From: Adineta vaga
Taxonomy: Eukaryota > Rotifera
Direction: 5' to 3'
DNA length: 64,000 bases
Assembly: GCA_021613535.1 (NCBI GenBank)
Contig: CP075496.1
Span: forward strand, 10,788,001 to 10,852,000
Numbering within the stretch: the stretch's first letter is position 1; every line of letters begins with the position of its first letter. A program made the translations under genes and the position numbers. Below, one piece after another: positions 51,531 to 64,000 of the stretch. The notes under the pieces are model-generated. The model was given only the letters and a program-made list of their open reading frames with translations, ran no database searches and was not told the DNA's origin.

Positions 51531-54500
51531 ATGGCGTTACCATTTTTACCTGGCAACACATTCGAACGCAAAGTAATTAAGGATTATTTCATTATGAATT
51601 GGATTTTAAGTAATGTTATATATTGCTTTTTGAAGGTTGGTAAAGATAAATTTCATTTATCACATCAATTTGATAAGTACAATGGAGTGGCTATGCCAAC
51701 AGGTAGTCAATTAGGTGTTGGTGGTGTTCCATTACCAGGAGAAGATCTTCGACCAAAAAATTCTGTTTATCCTCGAGGTAATCATTTGAGAAAACTAAAG
51801 AAATCTACAAAAATTGAAATCGAATTATATAAATAGGTGAAGGACCTGATCGACCAGCATGGCTTGCTTTCGATAAACAAGTACTTTGTTTTGATGCTTA
51901 TTTTCAAGAATCAATAACTGAACGTCCAGAAGAACAATATCGTATTCGAAAATGTCGAGTTTATTTTTATCCAGAAGATGATACAGTTCAAGGTATAACC
52001 TTCATTTAAGATGTAATAATTATTCTCTAAACAATTGTTTTTATTTAGTTGTGGAACAACGTCAAAATAATGTTGGTTTTCCTCAAGGTACAATCTTGAA
52101 ACTCATCGTGTACCATTACCAGCACCTAGTGATGATCGATTTTATACATATGATCAATTTAATGTTGGATCGGAAGTATCATTCTATGGACGTGTATACA
52201 AATTGATTGATTGTGATCCATTTACACGGAACTTTTTAACAAAATTGGGTGTACGTGTACCGCCAGGTATGAAATAAAGATTATTCTTTGCGCCATTTCT
52301 TTATCGATCAATCTTCTACTCTTAGGTTTTTGTGCTCCAGAAGATCCATTTCTTAAACATCGTCAAGGCGTAAGTATAAAGACATTTCAAAATTTATACG
52401 TCCTGAATGAGTAATAGCAAAACATATTCCAAAACAGCAGCTGATATTTTTTGAAACTACTGAAATCTTATAGAACCTTTGCAACCAGACGACTTAGATT
52501 CATTACTGATAGTTTCTTTACGTTCTTTTTTTTTTAGGCTGAAGGTACTCAAAATCCACTTCGACCATATGAAAGAATAGATACATTAAAACAATTTATC
52601 AATCATGATACACACGTTCTTCGTTTCTGGGGTGTTTGGGATGATTCAGAAAGTTTATATGGTGATGTACGAAATTTCGTTGTGCACTATTTTCTTTCTG
52701 GTAAGAAGTGAATTGAATTCTATTTAACAACAAATATAAATTTTCATTTCCTAAATAGATGATACAATGGAGGTTCGTGAAATTCTTCCACCAAATTCTG
52801 GTCGTGATGCACCACCCACATTTCTTTCTCGAAAAAAATTACCAAAAGATTTCGAAGGTTTACGTTTACCAGGTGAAAATGCTTCACGTACTGTTCTCAA
52901 TGTCTTTGGACAATTGAATAAACAACGTTACATTCTTGATAATCTTAAAGTAAATCGACTGAATTACGAAAAAACAAATTTTTCAATATATTCCTGTTTG
53001 ATAATTTCTAGACAGGTGCTCTTAATGAAAACTTTTATACTGATCAAGATTTAGCTATTGGTCAACTGATAAATGTTTTCGGACGAAAAGTTTTATTAAC
53101 AGATTGTGATGATTTTACTAAAAATTATTATCGTACAAAATATGGTATACAAGATTTTACACCAATTAATTATAAGAAAGGAAATGATTATAAACCATTG
53201 AAACAAAGTTATCCATGTAAGAGACTATTCAACAGATTAGAGAAATTCAATACGATTTTCTTTTTTTATTTATAACATAGATACGGGTTTTGGATCCGAA
53301 GAAGATTCGTTAAATTCAACGAAAAAACTTATTGCAGATCCAGTTAAGAAAGATTTCAACAAATTTATGGGTTTCGACCGGTAAGAAAAATATTCGAAAC
53401 TATACTTCACAAAAATTATTACTCACTGCAAAACACTATAATTTCTTTTTGCAAGATATATCGTCCGATTTAGAGGATTGAATTTTTTTCATGGCTTTCC
53501 TTTTCTTATTCGAAAATCTTGAAAACATCGACTAAATTGAGAAATTTTCTTGTTTAGACAAGCTCTTGAAAGTTACATACTTCGTTTTATGGCTAAAATA
53601 ATGACGGACGATCCTATACAATCTAAACGACGTTTTGTTATATCATATTTTCTTGCTGATGAAACCATTAGTATTCATGAACCTGTAACAAGAAATTCGG
53701 GTAAGAAAATTCGATTATCTACAATTCTATTTCCTATTTTTCTTTTGTAACAAAATAGGTATCGGTGGTGGTAAATTTCTTGAACGTCAAAAAATCAAAA
53801 AACCCAATCAACCACGCTATCCTCTTGAAATCTCGGACTATTTTGGTGCAACTGATTTCTTTGTTGGAGCTCGTGTTAACATCAATGGATTTGATTTTTA
53901 TTTATATGATGCTGACGAATATGCATTTAAAGTAATGGAAACAGAATCGTATCTTTTTCCAGTTGCAAATCAAAAATCAATCATTAACAAATTACGATCA
54001 ATTCTATCAAATAATCCTGATGCTGTTACTCAATTTGGACAACATGATCCTCAACATAAAGGTTATTTTGGTTATGAAACATTTTATTATTTAATGAAAA
54101 ATCTTGTTGGTGATCGATTGGTCGATCATGAAATTATCACATTAGCACGACATTATGCACCGAAAACAACACAAGAACATGATATCTATTCACTTGTTGC
54201 GACTGCTCAAGAACATTTAAGAAAAAATAATTATGAACATTTATTACCATTGAAAGAAAATTTAATTTCACGAGATCGAAGGTTTGATTTCTTAATTCCT
54301 TTTCTTTCTTTGTAATTTTATCTGTGTTATCTATCTCTAGTGGAAATGGTCGATTACCTGCTGATGAAGTTCGTATTGCCATACGTTCAGTTCATGTTCC
54401 ATTACCTGATTATCTTATAAACTTACTTATGAATCGGTATAAATTGATTTCAAATTCCAATCTTTCGATTTCTTCTTTTTATCTTCTTTTATTAGTATGG

Positions 54501-54778
54501 CTCAAAGTGATGGTTCAATCGAATACAATGATGTACTCGATGCATTGAATTGGCGGCAATTACCAGTTGCTAAGCCTACACCAACTAGTGAACATCAAGG
54601 AGCTGATTTTGCTTCAACACGTCATACAGATGATCTCGCTATGTTAGATCAAACAACACATGAACGTAAAAAATTCAATGTTCAATATTCTGTGATGCTC
54701 AATGATCTTGGTTTAAGTAATTCATACACAACATCAACACAAGGATCATGTGAAAATTGTGACGAATGTAGAAAATAA
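51531..54778 (+). CDS. EFHC2: EFHC2-like DM10 domain axonemal protein
   Basis: A multi-exon gene of about 780 residues. It opens MALPFLPGNTFERKVGKDKFH, the EFHC2 start, with intron 1 after the Lys at 51572. Three DM10 domains follow, each with a CDxFT-type motif: FDKQVLCFDAYF to KLIDCDPFTRNFL; HVLRFWGVWDDSESLYGD to LLTDCDDFTKNYY; and ILRFMAKIMTDD to YLYDADEYAFKVME. GRDAPPTFLSRKKLPK and GFGSEEDSLNSTKK link them. C-terminal EF-hand-like segments include QFGQHDPQHKGYFGYETF and SGNGRLPADEV. EFHC proteins are microtubule inner proteins of ciliary doublets. At about 52090-52100 the frame breaks: after QGTIL the conserved ETHRVPLPAPSDDRFY lies in another frame, as if one base were missing. All other junctions checked are in phase. 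Assembly error is the simplest explanation. Confidence 0.93.
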
Positions 54779-55286
54779 ATTCTTACTGATAATACATGAA
54801 TTCCAATACATATTCCATAAACATTCATAATATTAATACATATAATATCAACTTTTTTTTTCTATTTTCAAATTGAATAAATAAAAAGAAGTGCTTTGAA
54901 CAGAAATACAATTATAGTTACATTGTACAGACGAGACACTTTCATCATTCGATATAATTAATATGTTCGCATACAGTAATAATATGTTATTCCTATGATT
55001 TCTTTGGTATAGAAACTCTTTTTCACAATAATTTACGACTAGCGACATCTATTGCTGAAGTTTTAATTCAATTTCAAATGTTGAAATTTAATTCAAATAT
55101 TAATTCATCATTGAATGAAATTATTTTATTAGAAAATATATTTTTCTAAACGAAACTATTGAATAGAGAGGCTATTACTATAGAATAAGAATTCACATAT
55201 GAGAAAATGAGTTTTCGCTTTATCGAGTCCATGTAAAAACTTAAATTGCTATACATTTCCAAACACATACACAATTTTCCATAGAT
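54779..55286. other. Intergenic between EFHC2 and MNS1
   Basis: AT-rich 3' flank of EFHC2 followed by the MNS1 promoter. No exon is recognised. Confidence 0.5.
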
Positions 55287-57174
55287 ATGGCAAGTAAATT
55301 GAATTCAGAATTTAAAATATAATATAATCAGTCTTTCATTATACAGGCATTTACTCGTCAATTAAATCAACAACAAGGTACTAGTACCAATAATGCAAAT
55401 AATTGGTATGCTAATCAATATGCTCGACGTGAAGAAGAAGCTGATCGTGTTCTACGTGAACGACAATTGATGAAGGGTCGTATTGACACGGAAATGCAAG
55501 ACTTTGAGGCTAAAGCAGCAAATAAACGATATATTCGTGAACAGGCTCGTGTGGATCGTGATCGAGCAATGGAAGAAGGTATTATTCGAACACAAAATGA
55601 AAAAAGATTAGCAAGTGAATCGCGTGGTCAAGAAGAACGTTTAGCAAAAGAACTTGAAAGAATAAAACTTGATAAATTACGTGATGAAAAAATGCGACAA
55701 CAAATTCGGTAAAAAAAACAAAGTTATACTATTCAATTCAAAGTTTATTCTTCTTCTTCTAGTGAAACAAGTATTGAATTACGTGATTTAGAATCTAAAT
55801 TACGTGCTGCCTATGTTCAAAAAGAACGCACTGGTCAAATGGCAGAAAAGCAAGCATTAAAATTTGATTCATATTTAGAAGATGCAGAAATTGCTCGACG
55901 TATGCGTAGTGAAACCGATAAAGCGGAAGAAGATCGTCGTAAACGTGAAATTACTCGTCAACAAGAGATGATACGTTATAAACAAGATCTTCAACATCAA
56001 CTTGAAGAACGTGAATTAAATAAACAAAAAGCATATGAAGAATTTCTACGAGAGAAATTAGTTATTGATGAAATTGTTCGAAAGATTTATGAAGAAGATC
56101 AACGGTAAGTTTAATTCGAATGATTTCAATTGCAAAATGAAATAAAATTCCGTACGAATATATTCATATATATTTTCATGAGATTTTTTTCAGAGAAACG
56201 GAACGAAAATTAGAACGTCAACGTGCTACAAGAGATTTTATTGCGGAATTTAAAACAAAACGTGAACAATGGAAGATAATGGAACGTCAACGTATGGAAG
56301 AAGAAAATCGTCGTATCAAAGAATATGCTCGAACGCAGGAACAACGTCAAGAAGTCGCTAAAGCTGAAAAACGTGCACGTGAAAATGCATTAGATAAAGT
56401 TCAACGTGCATTAGGTGAACAAATAAAACGCGATCGTGAAGATCGTGAAGAACAAGAACTAGTACGGCAAGAATTATACCTTGAAGAACAAGAACAAGCT
56501 ATACGAAGACGTGAACGTGATGAAATGGAAGTACGAATTAAACAACGTCTTGAACTACAACGTGAACGTGATGAACAAATACAATTCAAACGTGTACGAG
56601 ACGACGAAGTTAAACAAGAAGAAGAAAGATTTCGACAACAAGTAAGATAGAAAAGAAAACGAATCCATATTCATATAATTATTTATTATCGAATAGTTAA
56701 TGGCTAAATTTGCTGAAGATGATCGTATCGAACAAATGAATGCTCAAAAACGTCGTATGAAACAAATGGAACATAAGAAAGCTGTTGATGCTCTATTAGA
56801 AGAACGTCGTCATCAAATGGCATTTGATAAGGTTAGTTTTGACATGAATAATCTGATGATTTAACTCTATGAAGATATTTCTAATTAGCAACGTGAAGTT
56901 GATGAACGTGCTCAAGCTGAACGTCTTGATCAAATGCGTAAAGATATTATCGAAGAAGAACGTATTAAATTACTTCGTGAACATGCACATCGTTTATTAG
57001 GATATTTGCCAAAAGTAAGATGAAGTAAGAAATGATTATTAAAAATAAATTTTATTGATATTTAGGGTGTTATTCGGGATGAAAAAGATCTTGATCATCT
57101 TGGTAATGACTTCAAAACTGAATTCAAACGACGACATGGAAATATGCAAAATCCCGGTGGTTGGGATAACTAAA
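55287..57174 (+). CDS. MNS1: MNS1-like coiled-coil axonemal protein
   Basis: Recognised from 55347 to 57174; almost the whole protein is a charged coiled coil rich in Arg, Glu, Gln and Lys. Family landmarks are EKMRQQIRETSIELRDLE (across an intron near 55709), REKLVIDEIVRKIYEEDQR, FAEDDRIEQMNAQKRRMKQ, EEERIKLLREHA, HRLLGYLPKGVIRDEKDLD and a short tail ending GGWDN. These align with vertebrate MNS1, a doublet-microtubule inner protein needed for motile cilia and sperm flagella. It follows EFHC2, another axonemal protein, on the same strand. The start is not settled. ATG GCA at 55287 fits the MNS1 N-terminus (MAS...) and is followed by GTAAAT, but that donor leaves phase 1 while the next exon (GCA TTT ACT) needs phase 0. 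Confidence 0.92.
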
Positions 57175-58373
57175 AATTCTTATTCCTTTTCTTTTGTGGC
57201 CTTCTTTCCTATTTTCTTCTCGACAAAGATGTCATATATATATAGCCATTTATTTTTTCTAATAATACGCACACAGCTGTAAAACGAATTGAAAAGATGT
57301 CTACATTCTGAAGATATCGAATGTTGTTCGAATGGAAAAGTCTAAGGAAAACAAGAGTTTCATGACGATTATTTTCCACTTGTTAGAAATTCATGTGTAC
57401 TTTTATTTCACAAGTAAGAAATAAAAATCTAATAAATTTCTTGATTTTCCAACAACCATGGTGCAAGAATAATCCATAGAAAAAGAGACAAACAAAGTCA
57501 TGATGAAACAACTTTAATCCAATATGCTGGTAATGACATATGAAAGAACGCTGATGACTGTGATGGTTGATATGAATTGATTAATGTCATTATGCCTCAG
57601 AGTGATTCAAGTGCATAAATAATATGAAAGAATGAGTAACTATAATCAACTAAGAATGCATCATCATTATCATTATTTCTGTTATTATCGTTAATGTATG
57701 TGAAACAAAGATTCATTTCATTGATTATATTATTTATCTCTTACTATCTTTATTTTCTATTCATAGTGAAGTAGTATTATCAATCGTTAAAGGGTTCAAT
57801 AGATTCCGATGAAGAATGATCGTTATTAGACAATATGGCTGTTGCCATAGCATTATTGTTCTGTGATGATTGTATCTGTGATCAAACAAGTCTTTCGCTG
57901 AAGATTTGAAACTCTATTTTAATCATGAAAATCAAACGTACTCTTTGTTAATGAATTCTATTTATATAGAATATGTAGATTTCTCTTACCGATTAGACTA
58001 GCCCAATTTATGTCATCTTTTAGAATTGATTCTGGCTGAAACTGTCAGATGATTTTAATTTTATATTGAAAATTAATGAATTATATTATGGAGCTATATA
58101 ATAGAAATTCTTGCTCGTTAGAGATATTAAGAGACTTTTATACTGAGTACGTTGAATAAAATGTTATAAGTGTTGTATGAACGAATCCTGATGAACTAAA
58201 TATAATGAAATAATTATATTATAGTAAAAACAGACAGAGTGCATGGATATGAATACGAATTATAGATTTGAATTTCTGAAAGTATCGCAACAAAACTAAT
58301 AATAAGACCAAAGAGAATATTTACTGCAATCAAAATTTGATTTGACATACATTCTTTTCACTAGAAACAATCG
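57175..58373. other. Intergenic
   Basis: 3' flank of MNS1 and AT-rich unique sequence. No exon is recognised. Confidence 0.45.
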
Positions 58374-59245
58374 TCATTCAGAGTAGTGCTGACGCAAAGA
58401 ATATTTTGCATGACGATAAATAATAAAGAGAGCGGTAGTAATGCCAATTGCTAACCCATAGAAAACTACAAAGTATGAAATTATTAATAAAGACCTATAA
58501 TTGATAGATATGTTTTCTCAGTAAAAAAGGTCATGATATACAAAAGTACATTATCTATAATTATCAAATGCTTTTTCTAACTATCGCTCAATGATTGTAT
58601 CAATGCAATCGATTAAAAATATCATTTGAAGAAGAATAAACAAAAACCCACCTGTCATACCAATATATAATACAACTAAATTTATTTAACTTTTTGCAAG
58701 TTAGAATTTCGTTTTATTTCGCTCAAATCTCGCTTAAATGTCACTATAGATCATAAGAAATTTGTGAGAATAAATACAACAACAACAGTTATTTCATAGA
58801 ACCAAAATTCATTTTGAAGAGCATTTCGACAATCCCCTTTTGTACGTACTCGATACAAAATCAATGCCATAAATATATAGAACAGTGTGACTGTAGATCC
58901 AATTGGATTATTAATTAAATTTAGCGATCGATTGAAATTATTTCTTTCATATAATTGTAGAATTTTCCTAAGAAGTTTTTCAAACATGTCCAGTCAAACA
59001 TAAGCACGCCACAACGATACCCAGAGTACGTAATAGAGCATAAACAACACTAGTTAATCGTGAATTTGTACAAATTGCTGTTGAGAAGAAACCTTTTCGA
59101 AAACAGATGCATAGTTGCTATGAATAGAAGCACCAAAACAACATGTTGCAATCTCCATATTCAAGAAAAATATTATATTCATCGGACAATCTAAGAGAAC
59201 AACAAGACTTATAAGACCATCTAAAACACTGATGACAATATTCGT
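58374..59245 (-). pseudogene. Remains of a multi-pass membrane protein gene
   Basis: Several minus-strand segments look like pieces of one membrane protein but do not join cleanly. They are ISVLDGLISLVVLLDCPMN (about 59240-59180), TSVVYALLRTLGIVVACLCL (about 59055-58990), a 78-codon frame at 58987-58751 (RSLNLINNPIGSTVTLFYIF, then FWFYEITVVVVFILTNF) and a terminal piece FYGLAIGITTALFIIYRHAK ending HYSE and stop at 58374. An in-frame stop (IHD, then TAA) and a phase shift before MFEKLL separate the pieces. Each carries one hydrophobic helix. The family is not recognised. A real gene with misread introns is possible, but decay seems likelier. Confidence 0.35.
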
Positions 59246-61786
59246 TTTATGAGTGTATTATATGTTTTCATTCAACTGTGTCAATTTTAATTACAAAATA
59301 AATGAATAAAACATGTTCAATGAACTACTGTTGTATCATTTGTTTGGATAGAAAAATCATGACTGAATTGACGTCGACAAATATTTAAAATATTTTTTAA
59401 CTCATAACAAACGTCAAATTTTCAAATTTTCATTAAAGTATCAACGTCATCGATTAGAATAGATGGCTTCGCAAATGTTTTTTTCACCATGAAATGTAAC
59501 TATATGAATATTTATTGTATCTGACTAATAAAATGTAATATCAATATACTTCAAGCTTATTTTTTAGAAGCGGATACAGAAGATAATTAGCTATTGAGTT
59601 CGGACTATATACATACAGTAGTCCCTGATGAGATATAAAAAAAAGTCCAAAAAGGTAACTATTCATAGAGCTCCTATTCGCTAGTGAAATGTTTGTCTAT
59701 GGTAGGGAATATACCAAAGATCGAATGATTATAATTTGACTCGAACTTTTGCTCATAGAGATAGTTGAAAATATTTCGCGGATTATGAATGATTTTAGAA
59801 CTTTAATATTTCGAAAGAAAACTTCCTTTCGAGCTAAAGTTCTCAAAATACTTCACTCATCAATAAATATCAGGTTAAGTTACAATCCCTCGAGTTTTTG
59901 GTTCATTCTCTGCTGGAGTCAAACATTTCAGTAGCACGTCTATTATTCCGGACAAACAAACTATAAGTATTTATTTTTATAATTCTTTTTATATTTCATC
60001 AGGGTTCATCTTATACGTGTATACAACTTCCTAGAATATTTTTTCAGATGCATCGGCACTCTTATTAGAAGAGATTATTTTAGACGTGTAAGAAGGACTT
60101 TATATTTAAGATCAGAGATTTGTCTTCAGATGTTCAATTGTCGTTTCCATTTTTACATATATAATTTTTCTCTCGTCTGAAATTTTACATTCTAATCTAT
60201 ATAAATCCATTATACTTTTCTTTAATTATTTATTTCTGTTAACTAATCAGTGAAAAATTATTGGTAATTACTTATTTTTCTTTTTATTAGCAACTAAGAA
60301 AATAAATCTCTTCGAAGAAAGAATCTTTCATAATTTCATACCAATCATTAGTTACAACCTTACATAAAATAAGAAAAGGATTGACAGATTTGACTTCTCC
60401 CATATGATTTCTTTCCCGTCATTATTTCACAACAGCATGACAGGTTTATATTTGCTACAACTCATCAGGCTCTAATCATATATCAAATGTCAAACAGTTA
60501 TCAAATAACAATCGTTTCTCAATCTATCCTGTTTTTATCTATGCAATAAAATTCTCTTTTTTTTCTTCTTCTCAATATTGCAAAACAAATTATCAGACAT
60601 AAATAGACTCATTAACTTATAATTTAGGTTAAATAGGTCAAGAAGATATTTCAAATATTGCTGTAGAAAGCAAGACTAATTATTCATTGAGTTACTCTCT
60701 AGGCATTAGATGAAAGAAGAAAACATCAATAACATCTCTCAATTGAGGAACCAATCTACAAACATCATAAAATTTTCTTTGTATTTTTCTAGAAGAGCGC
60801 AAATGAAAGACTTTGATTTCTATTAGCATATTTCTATAAGATACGAGTTTAATACATTATGAGAGCGACGTTTCTTTTCAACATGCAAATGTTTTCCTCT
60901 CATTCTTTTACCTTTTTCCTTTCTAGAGAAATCTTTTTGATCATATAGTATCTCTTATAATGCTTTAGTTTCAATATAGCACTTATAAAGTAAATAGCAT
61001 TAGATAGGATTTAATCATACTAGAACCATTTTTTGCCGAGAAGTTCAGACATACTTTATTTAGTAATATTTTGTTTCTGCGCTCAGACATAAGCCGATAT
61101 ATTAGATCTCCAGAGTAGATTCTTTTTTCCTTTTTATTGAATTCGAATTCATTAGGAACAAAATACATTTGTTCAAAACATGATTGAAATTTCAAATGGT
61201 AGGATTTAAATATAATTGGCATATTCGTTTAGTTTGTTATGCGTCGAGTCTAGCAACGTACCTGATATATAATAAAAACAGGTGAGAAGAATGGAATTTG
61301 AGAACAAAAAAAAACATTATTAATGCCATCGCGTGACAAATCGGGGAGCGAAGTTTTCATGTTTTTTTTATCATCGTTTGACATGCTTTCTATCATTGCA
61401 ATGAATGACAAATAACATACTTCCTTCACATTTAACACTTGGTAAACTAACTAGTTCAATTAAAGAGAGATTGCATAGAAGAAATATGAAACGATGGTCT
61501 GAAGAGAGAGAGAGACAGAGAGAGAAAGCAAGCAACGAAAGAAGTCATTTTAAGGGAAAATAATGAGACGAGTAAGTGCAAAAGATTACATACATGTTTC
61601 TTTTATCGTTAAAAAATAGTTTCTCTTATCTTTCTATAAGCATTCAAGTAGGCAATAGGATGTTCAGAAGAAAAATTTTCTGTCATAAGTCAAGTGTTTA
61701 ATTATATGCGTGATCTCATTGTCTTCTTTTTTCTGTTTTTTTAGACGCATCACTTATTTTTGACATAATTCTGTCAACTTGTAAAA
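59246..61786. other. Intergenic and GPCR 5' flank
   Basis: No exon is recognised in 2.5 kb. A GA-rich tract lies at about 61501-61530. Minus-strand frames at 60983-61222 and 61250-61438 lack support. Confidence 0.45.
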
Positions 61787-63491
61787 ATGAACACAACTGA
61801 AAACAACAGTTCTATATCATCCAATGGTTTCGATCAACAATTAAGATTCGTTGAACAAATCGTTCTAGCTAGTATTTTCGTCCTGGCAGTGATCGGTAAT
61901 ATATTGGTTTTAATTGTTATGTTAAGAACAAGAAATCGTCGGACAACACGCATGGCATTTTTTATACTTCATTTAACCATTGCTGATTTATTAGTAGCAT
62001 TTTTTAGTGTTTTATCCATGTTATTTTGGAAAACCATATCATCATATACTGATGGTGAAATAAGGTGTCGAATGGTTCCTTATCTTATGTTAACATCAAC
62101 CTATATTTCTGTTTATACGTAAGTTCAAAACTCTTCGAGTTCGAAAATATTTGAAATGAAAATACGAATATAATGATATTTTAGTCACTATATGAACAAA
62201 GATAAAAAAAAGCTTCCCAATTAGTTTTAATGTATGCTTGAAAACTATCAACCAAATTCGTTCAACTAGAAATAAAATAATTCATAATAGAACTTCTTTT
62301 GAGCTTCAGAAAATCCCGTATTACTTTAGTTTCACAATTTGTATTTCAATAGCTCGGCTTAAAAATTCAAGAGATTGAATCTTATCTTTTTGTTACGTTT
62401 AATTATTCATAAAAACTAAAATCCAATTACATTTTAGTCTTGTTGTCATGGCAATTGATCGTTATCAAGCTATTGTACATCCCTTATCAATCTATACTTG
62501 GACACAATTGGCAGGTCTATATCATATGATGATTGTTTGGTGCATAAGTCTTTTACTTGCATCACCACAATTATTTATTTTTCATATGGAATACAATTCA
62601 CAAGATGAAAGAAAAGTCTGTCGAGCAAAATTTTTAGAACCAGGAAATACATGGGAACTAATTTATATCGTATGGACTATTCTTGTTCAATTTGGTTTAC
62701 CTGTTTGTATTTTAATTTATTGTTATGGTTCAGTTCATGCTATTGTTAATCGAAGTTATTCAATGTATCGATTAACTGATAATTGTCGAACAATGAGTAT
62801 CACAAATTTACCAACATTAACAATACCAAAAAATCATAGTAATCTATCTTCATCAACATTGACAATCGATCGAAATACAAAAATAACACGAAAAAATCAT
62901 ATTCGTATTCAATATCCGTCCGTCGATTGTTCAAGTGTATCAAACAATGTTACATTTTATAATAAACCTCCGTCACTAATGTATCCTGTAGTCTTTCGTT
63001 TAAGACGTCCATCAACTGAAACACCAACACATCAAAGTTCAATGAGTTTAGATGGACAAAAACTGCAACAACGTTATGGCGCTAGTCATTTTCTATCGCG
63101 TGCACGTCTGAAAACAATTAAATTAACGTTTATTGTGGTTGTAGCCTATATACTTTGTTCTACACCATTCTATATTGGATTATTTATGAAGGTTTCTAAT
63201 CCAAAATTTCTCTCACAAAAAACCATGAATTGGTTAATGACTATTTTTACTCTTCTGTTCAATTTAAATAGTTGTTCAAATCCGATTATATGTTTAACAT
63301 TAAGTAGTGCTTTATTTCGGTAAGTTAATCGATAAAAGTTCTTCTCATTTAATTCAATGAATGATTTTAGACATAAACGTAATCATAAACAACCATTAGT
63401 GGTACCATCAAGAAAAAGTCATAGCAATCAAGAAAAACAAACTCATTATTCAAAAACAAAAATATTGAAAAAACGCTTCTTTTTATTTTAA
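61787..63491 (+). CDS. Class A GPCR, neuropeptide-receptor-like
   Basis: Three exons, 61787-62118, 62438-63319 and 63371-63491, give 444 residues. The extracellular N-terminus has Asn-glycosylation sites (NTTENNSS). TM1 contains GNILVLIVML. TM2 has LHLTIADLLVAFF. The conserved Cys before TM3 (GEIRCRM) and in the second extracellular loop (ERKVCRAKF) could form the usual disulfide. AIDRYQAIVHP carries an intact DRY. Intracellular loop 3 is long, Ser/Thr-rich and about 100 residues. The pattern RTTRMAFFILHLTIADL and NSCSNP resembles the vasopressin/oxytocin, CCAP and NPS receptor group; the ligand is unknown. Two class A switch residues are altered: TM6 has CSTPF in place of CWxPF, and TM7 has NPIIC in place of NPxxY. 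The tail is short and basic. Confidence 0.88.
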
Positions 63492-64000
63492 ACTCTTCTC
63501 TGTGATATATTTTGTTCGTCTGTTTGTTTCTATTTATATTTTAAAAAAGAAAAACTTGTATATTTTCTCGAAAATGTTTTACTTATTTGTTAATGAGATC
63601 TGAAAATACTATTTTCCCTACCGAGTGGGTCATTATTTTTTTTTCAGGGTTAATTATGAAGCATCAGATGATCTTTAAGAACGTTTTCTGTATAAAATTG
63701 CTTTTAATAATAAACGTATAAATGTCGAAATTTGAGAAGTATGACGTAGATTATAAGGATTATGATTATGTCGAAACATTTTGAGATATATAATCAGATA
63801 ATTCATTTGACTTTTGAATGAGATTTTCCATTTCATAAAATGTACTAGCTACTTTTACATGAATGATTTTGTATCTATCTATGTCATTTATGCATGAATA
63901 ATGTGGAAAGTGAATATACTACAAATAGATGATGTTAAAGTTTATATTTGTACTGCGTTTAGTCTTCATTTTGAAAACTTTTATTTCGTGTCCTGCGTAG
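63492..64000. other. 3' flank of the GPCR gene
   Basis: AT-rich sequence up to the window edge, with possible poly(A) signals (AATAAACG near 63708). No exon is recognised. Confidence 0.5.

Noticed and set aside
52090-52126. A 35-base intron explaining the EFHC2 frame break
   Set aside because: It restores frame but removes the conserved ETHRVPLP stretch, and the intron would be abnormally short.
56401-56589. Minus-strand Ser/Arg/Cys-rich frame
   Set aside because: Antisense shadow of the MNS1 coiled coil.

Overview
The window is a eukaryotic, animal nuclear segment: AT-rich DNA, many 45-75 bp GT-AG introns, and intact metazoan families including an engrailed homeobox, an ERK kinase, a K-Cl cotransporter, a Kv channel, EFHC2, MNS1 and a class A GPCR. 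The compact introns, an LEA-like desiccation protein and a possibly foreign DUF2059 gene suggest a bdelloid rotifer. That placement is inference; I see no diagnostic marker. Exons were joined by eye using splice dinucleotides, reading phase and family conservation.

Layout. 0-8 kb: a small BH3-only-like gene (+), a TPMT-like methyltransferase (-) and a ten-exon LEA-like gene (+). 8-15.4 kb: engrailed (+) behind a 3.5 kb gene-free stretch, a Kv channel (+), a small Cys-rich membrane protein (-) and orphan exons (+). 15.9-24 kb: a FAM149-like gene, an EF-hand protein and an SLC10 transporter, all (-). 24.6-32.1 kb: a tandem Rab32-like gene (+) with a broken first module, an unusual M13 peptidase (-) and a DUF2059 protein (-). 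32-43 kb: a gene-poor stretch, UAP1 (-), ERK (+) and a class I methyltransferase (-). 43.7-64 kb: K-Cl cotransporter (-), EFHC2 (+), MNS1 (+), remains of a membrane-protein gene (-) and a peptide-type GPCR (+).

The genes do not form a pathway. EFHC2 and MNS1 are neighbouring axonemal genes, and the other genes are mixed. The best leads are a BH3 helix in a small tail-anchored protein, an LEA-like gene whose introns are all phase 1 with several 11-residue-multiple exons, a Rab gene with one degenerate and one intact GTPase module, an M13 peptidase with a greatly shortened zinc loop, and an intronless secreted DUF2059 protein. Single-base phase breaks recur in otherwise conserved genes (TPMT, Rab module 1, EFHC2, the MNS1 start). 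They could be assembly errors or real decay.
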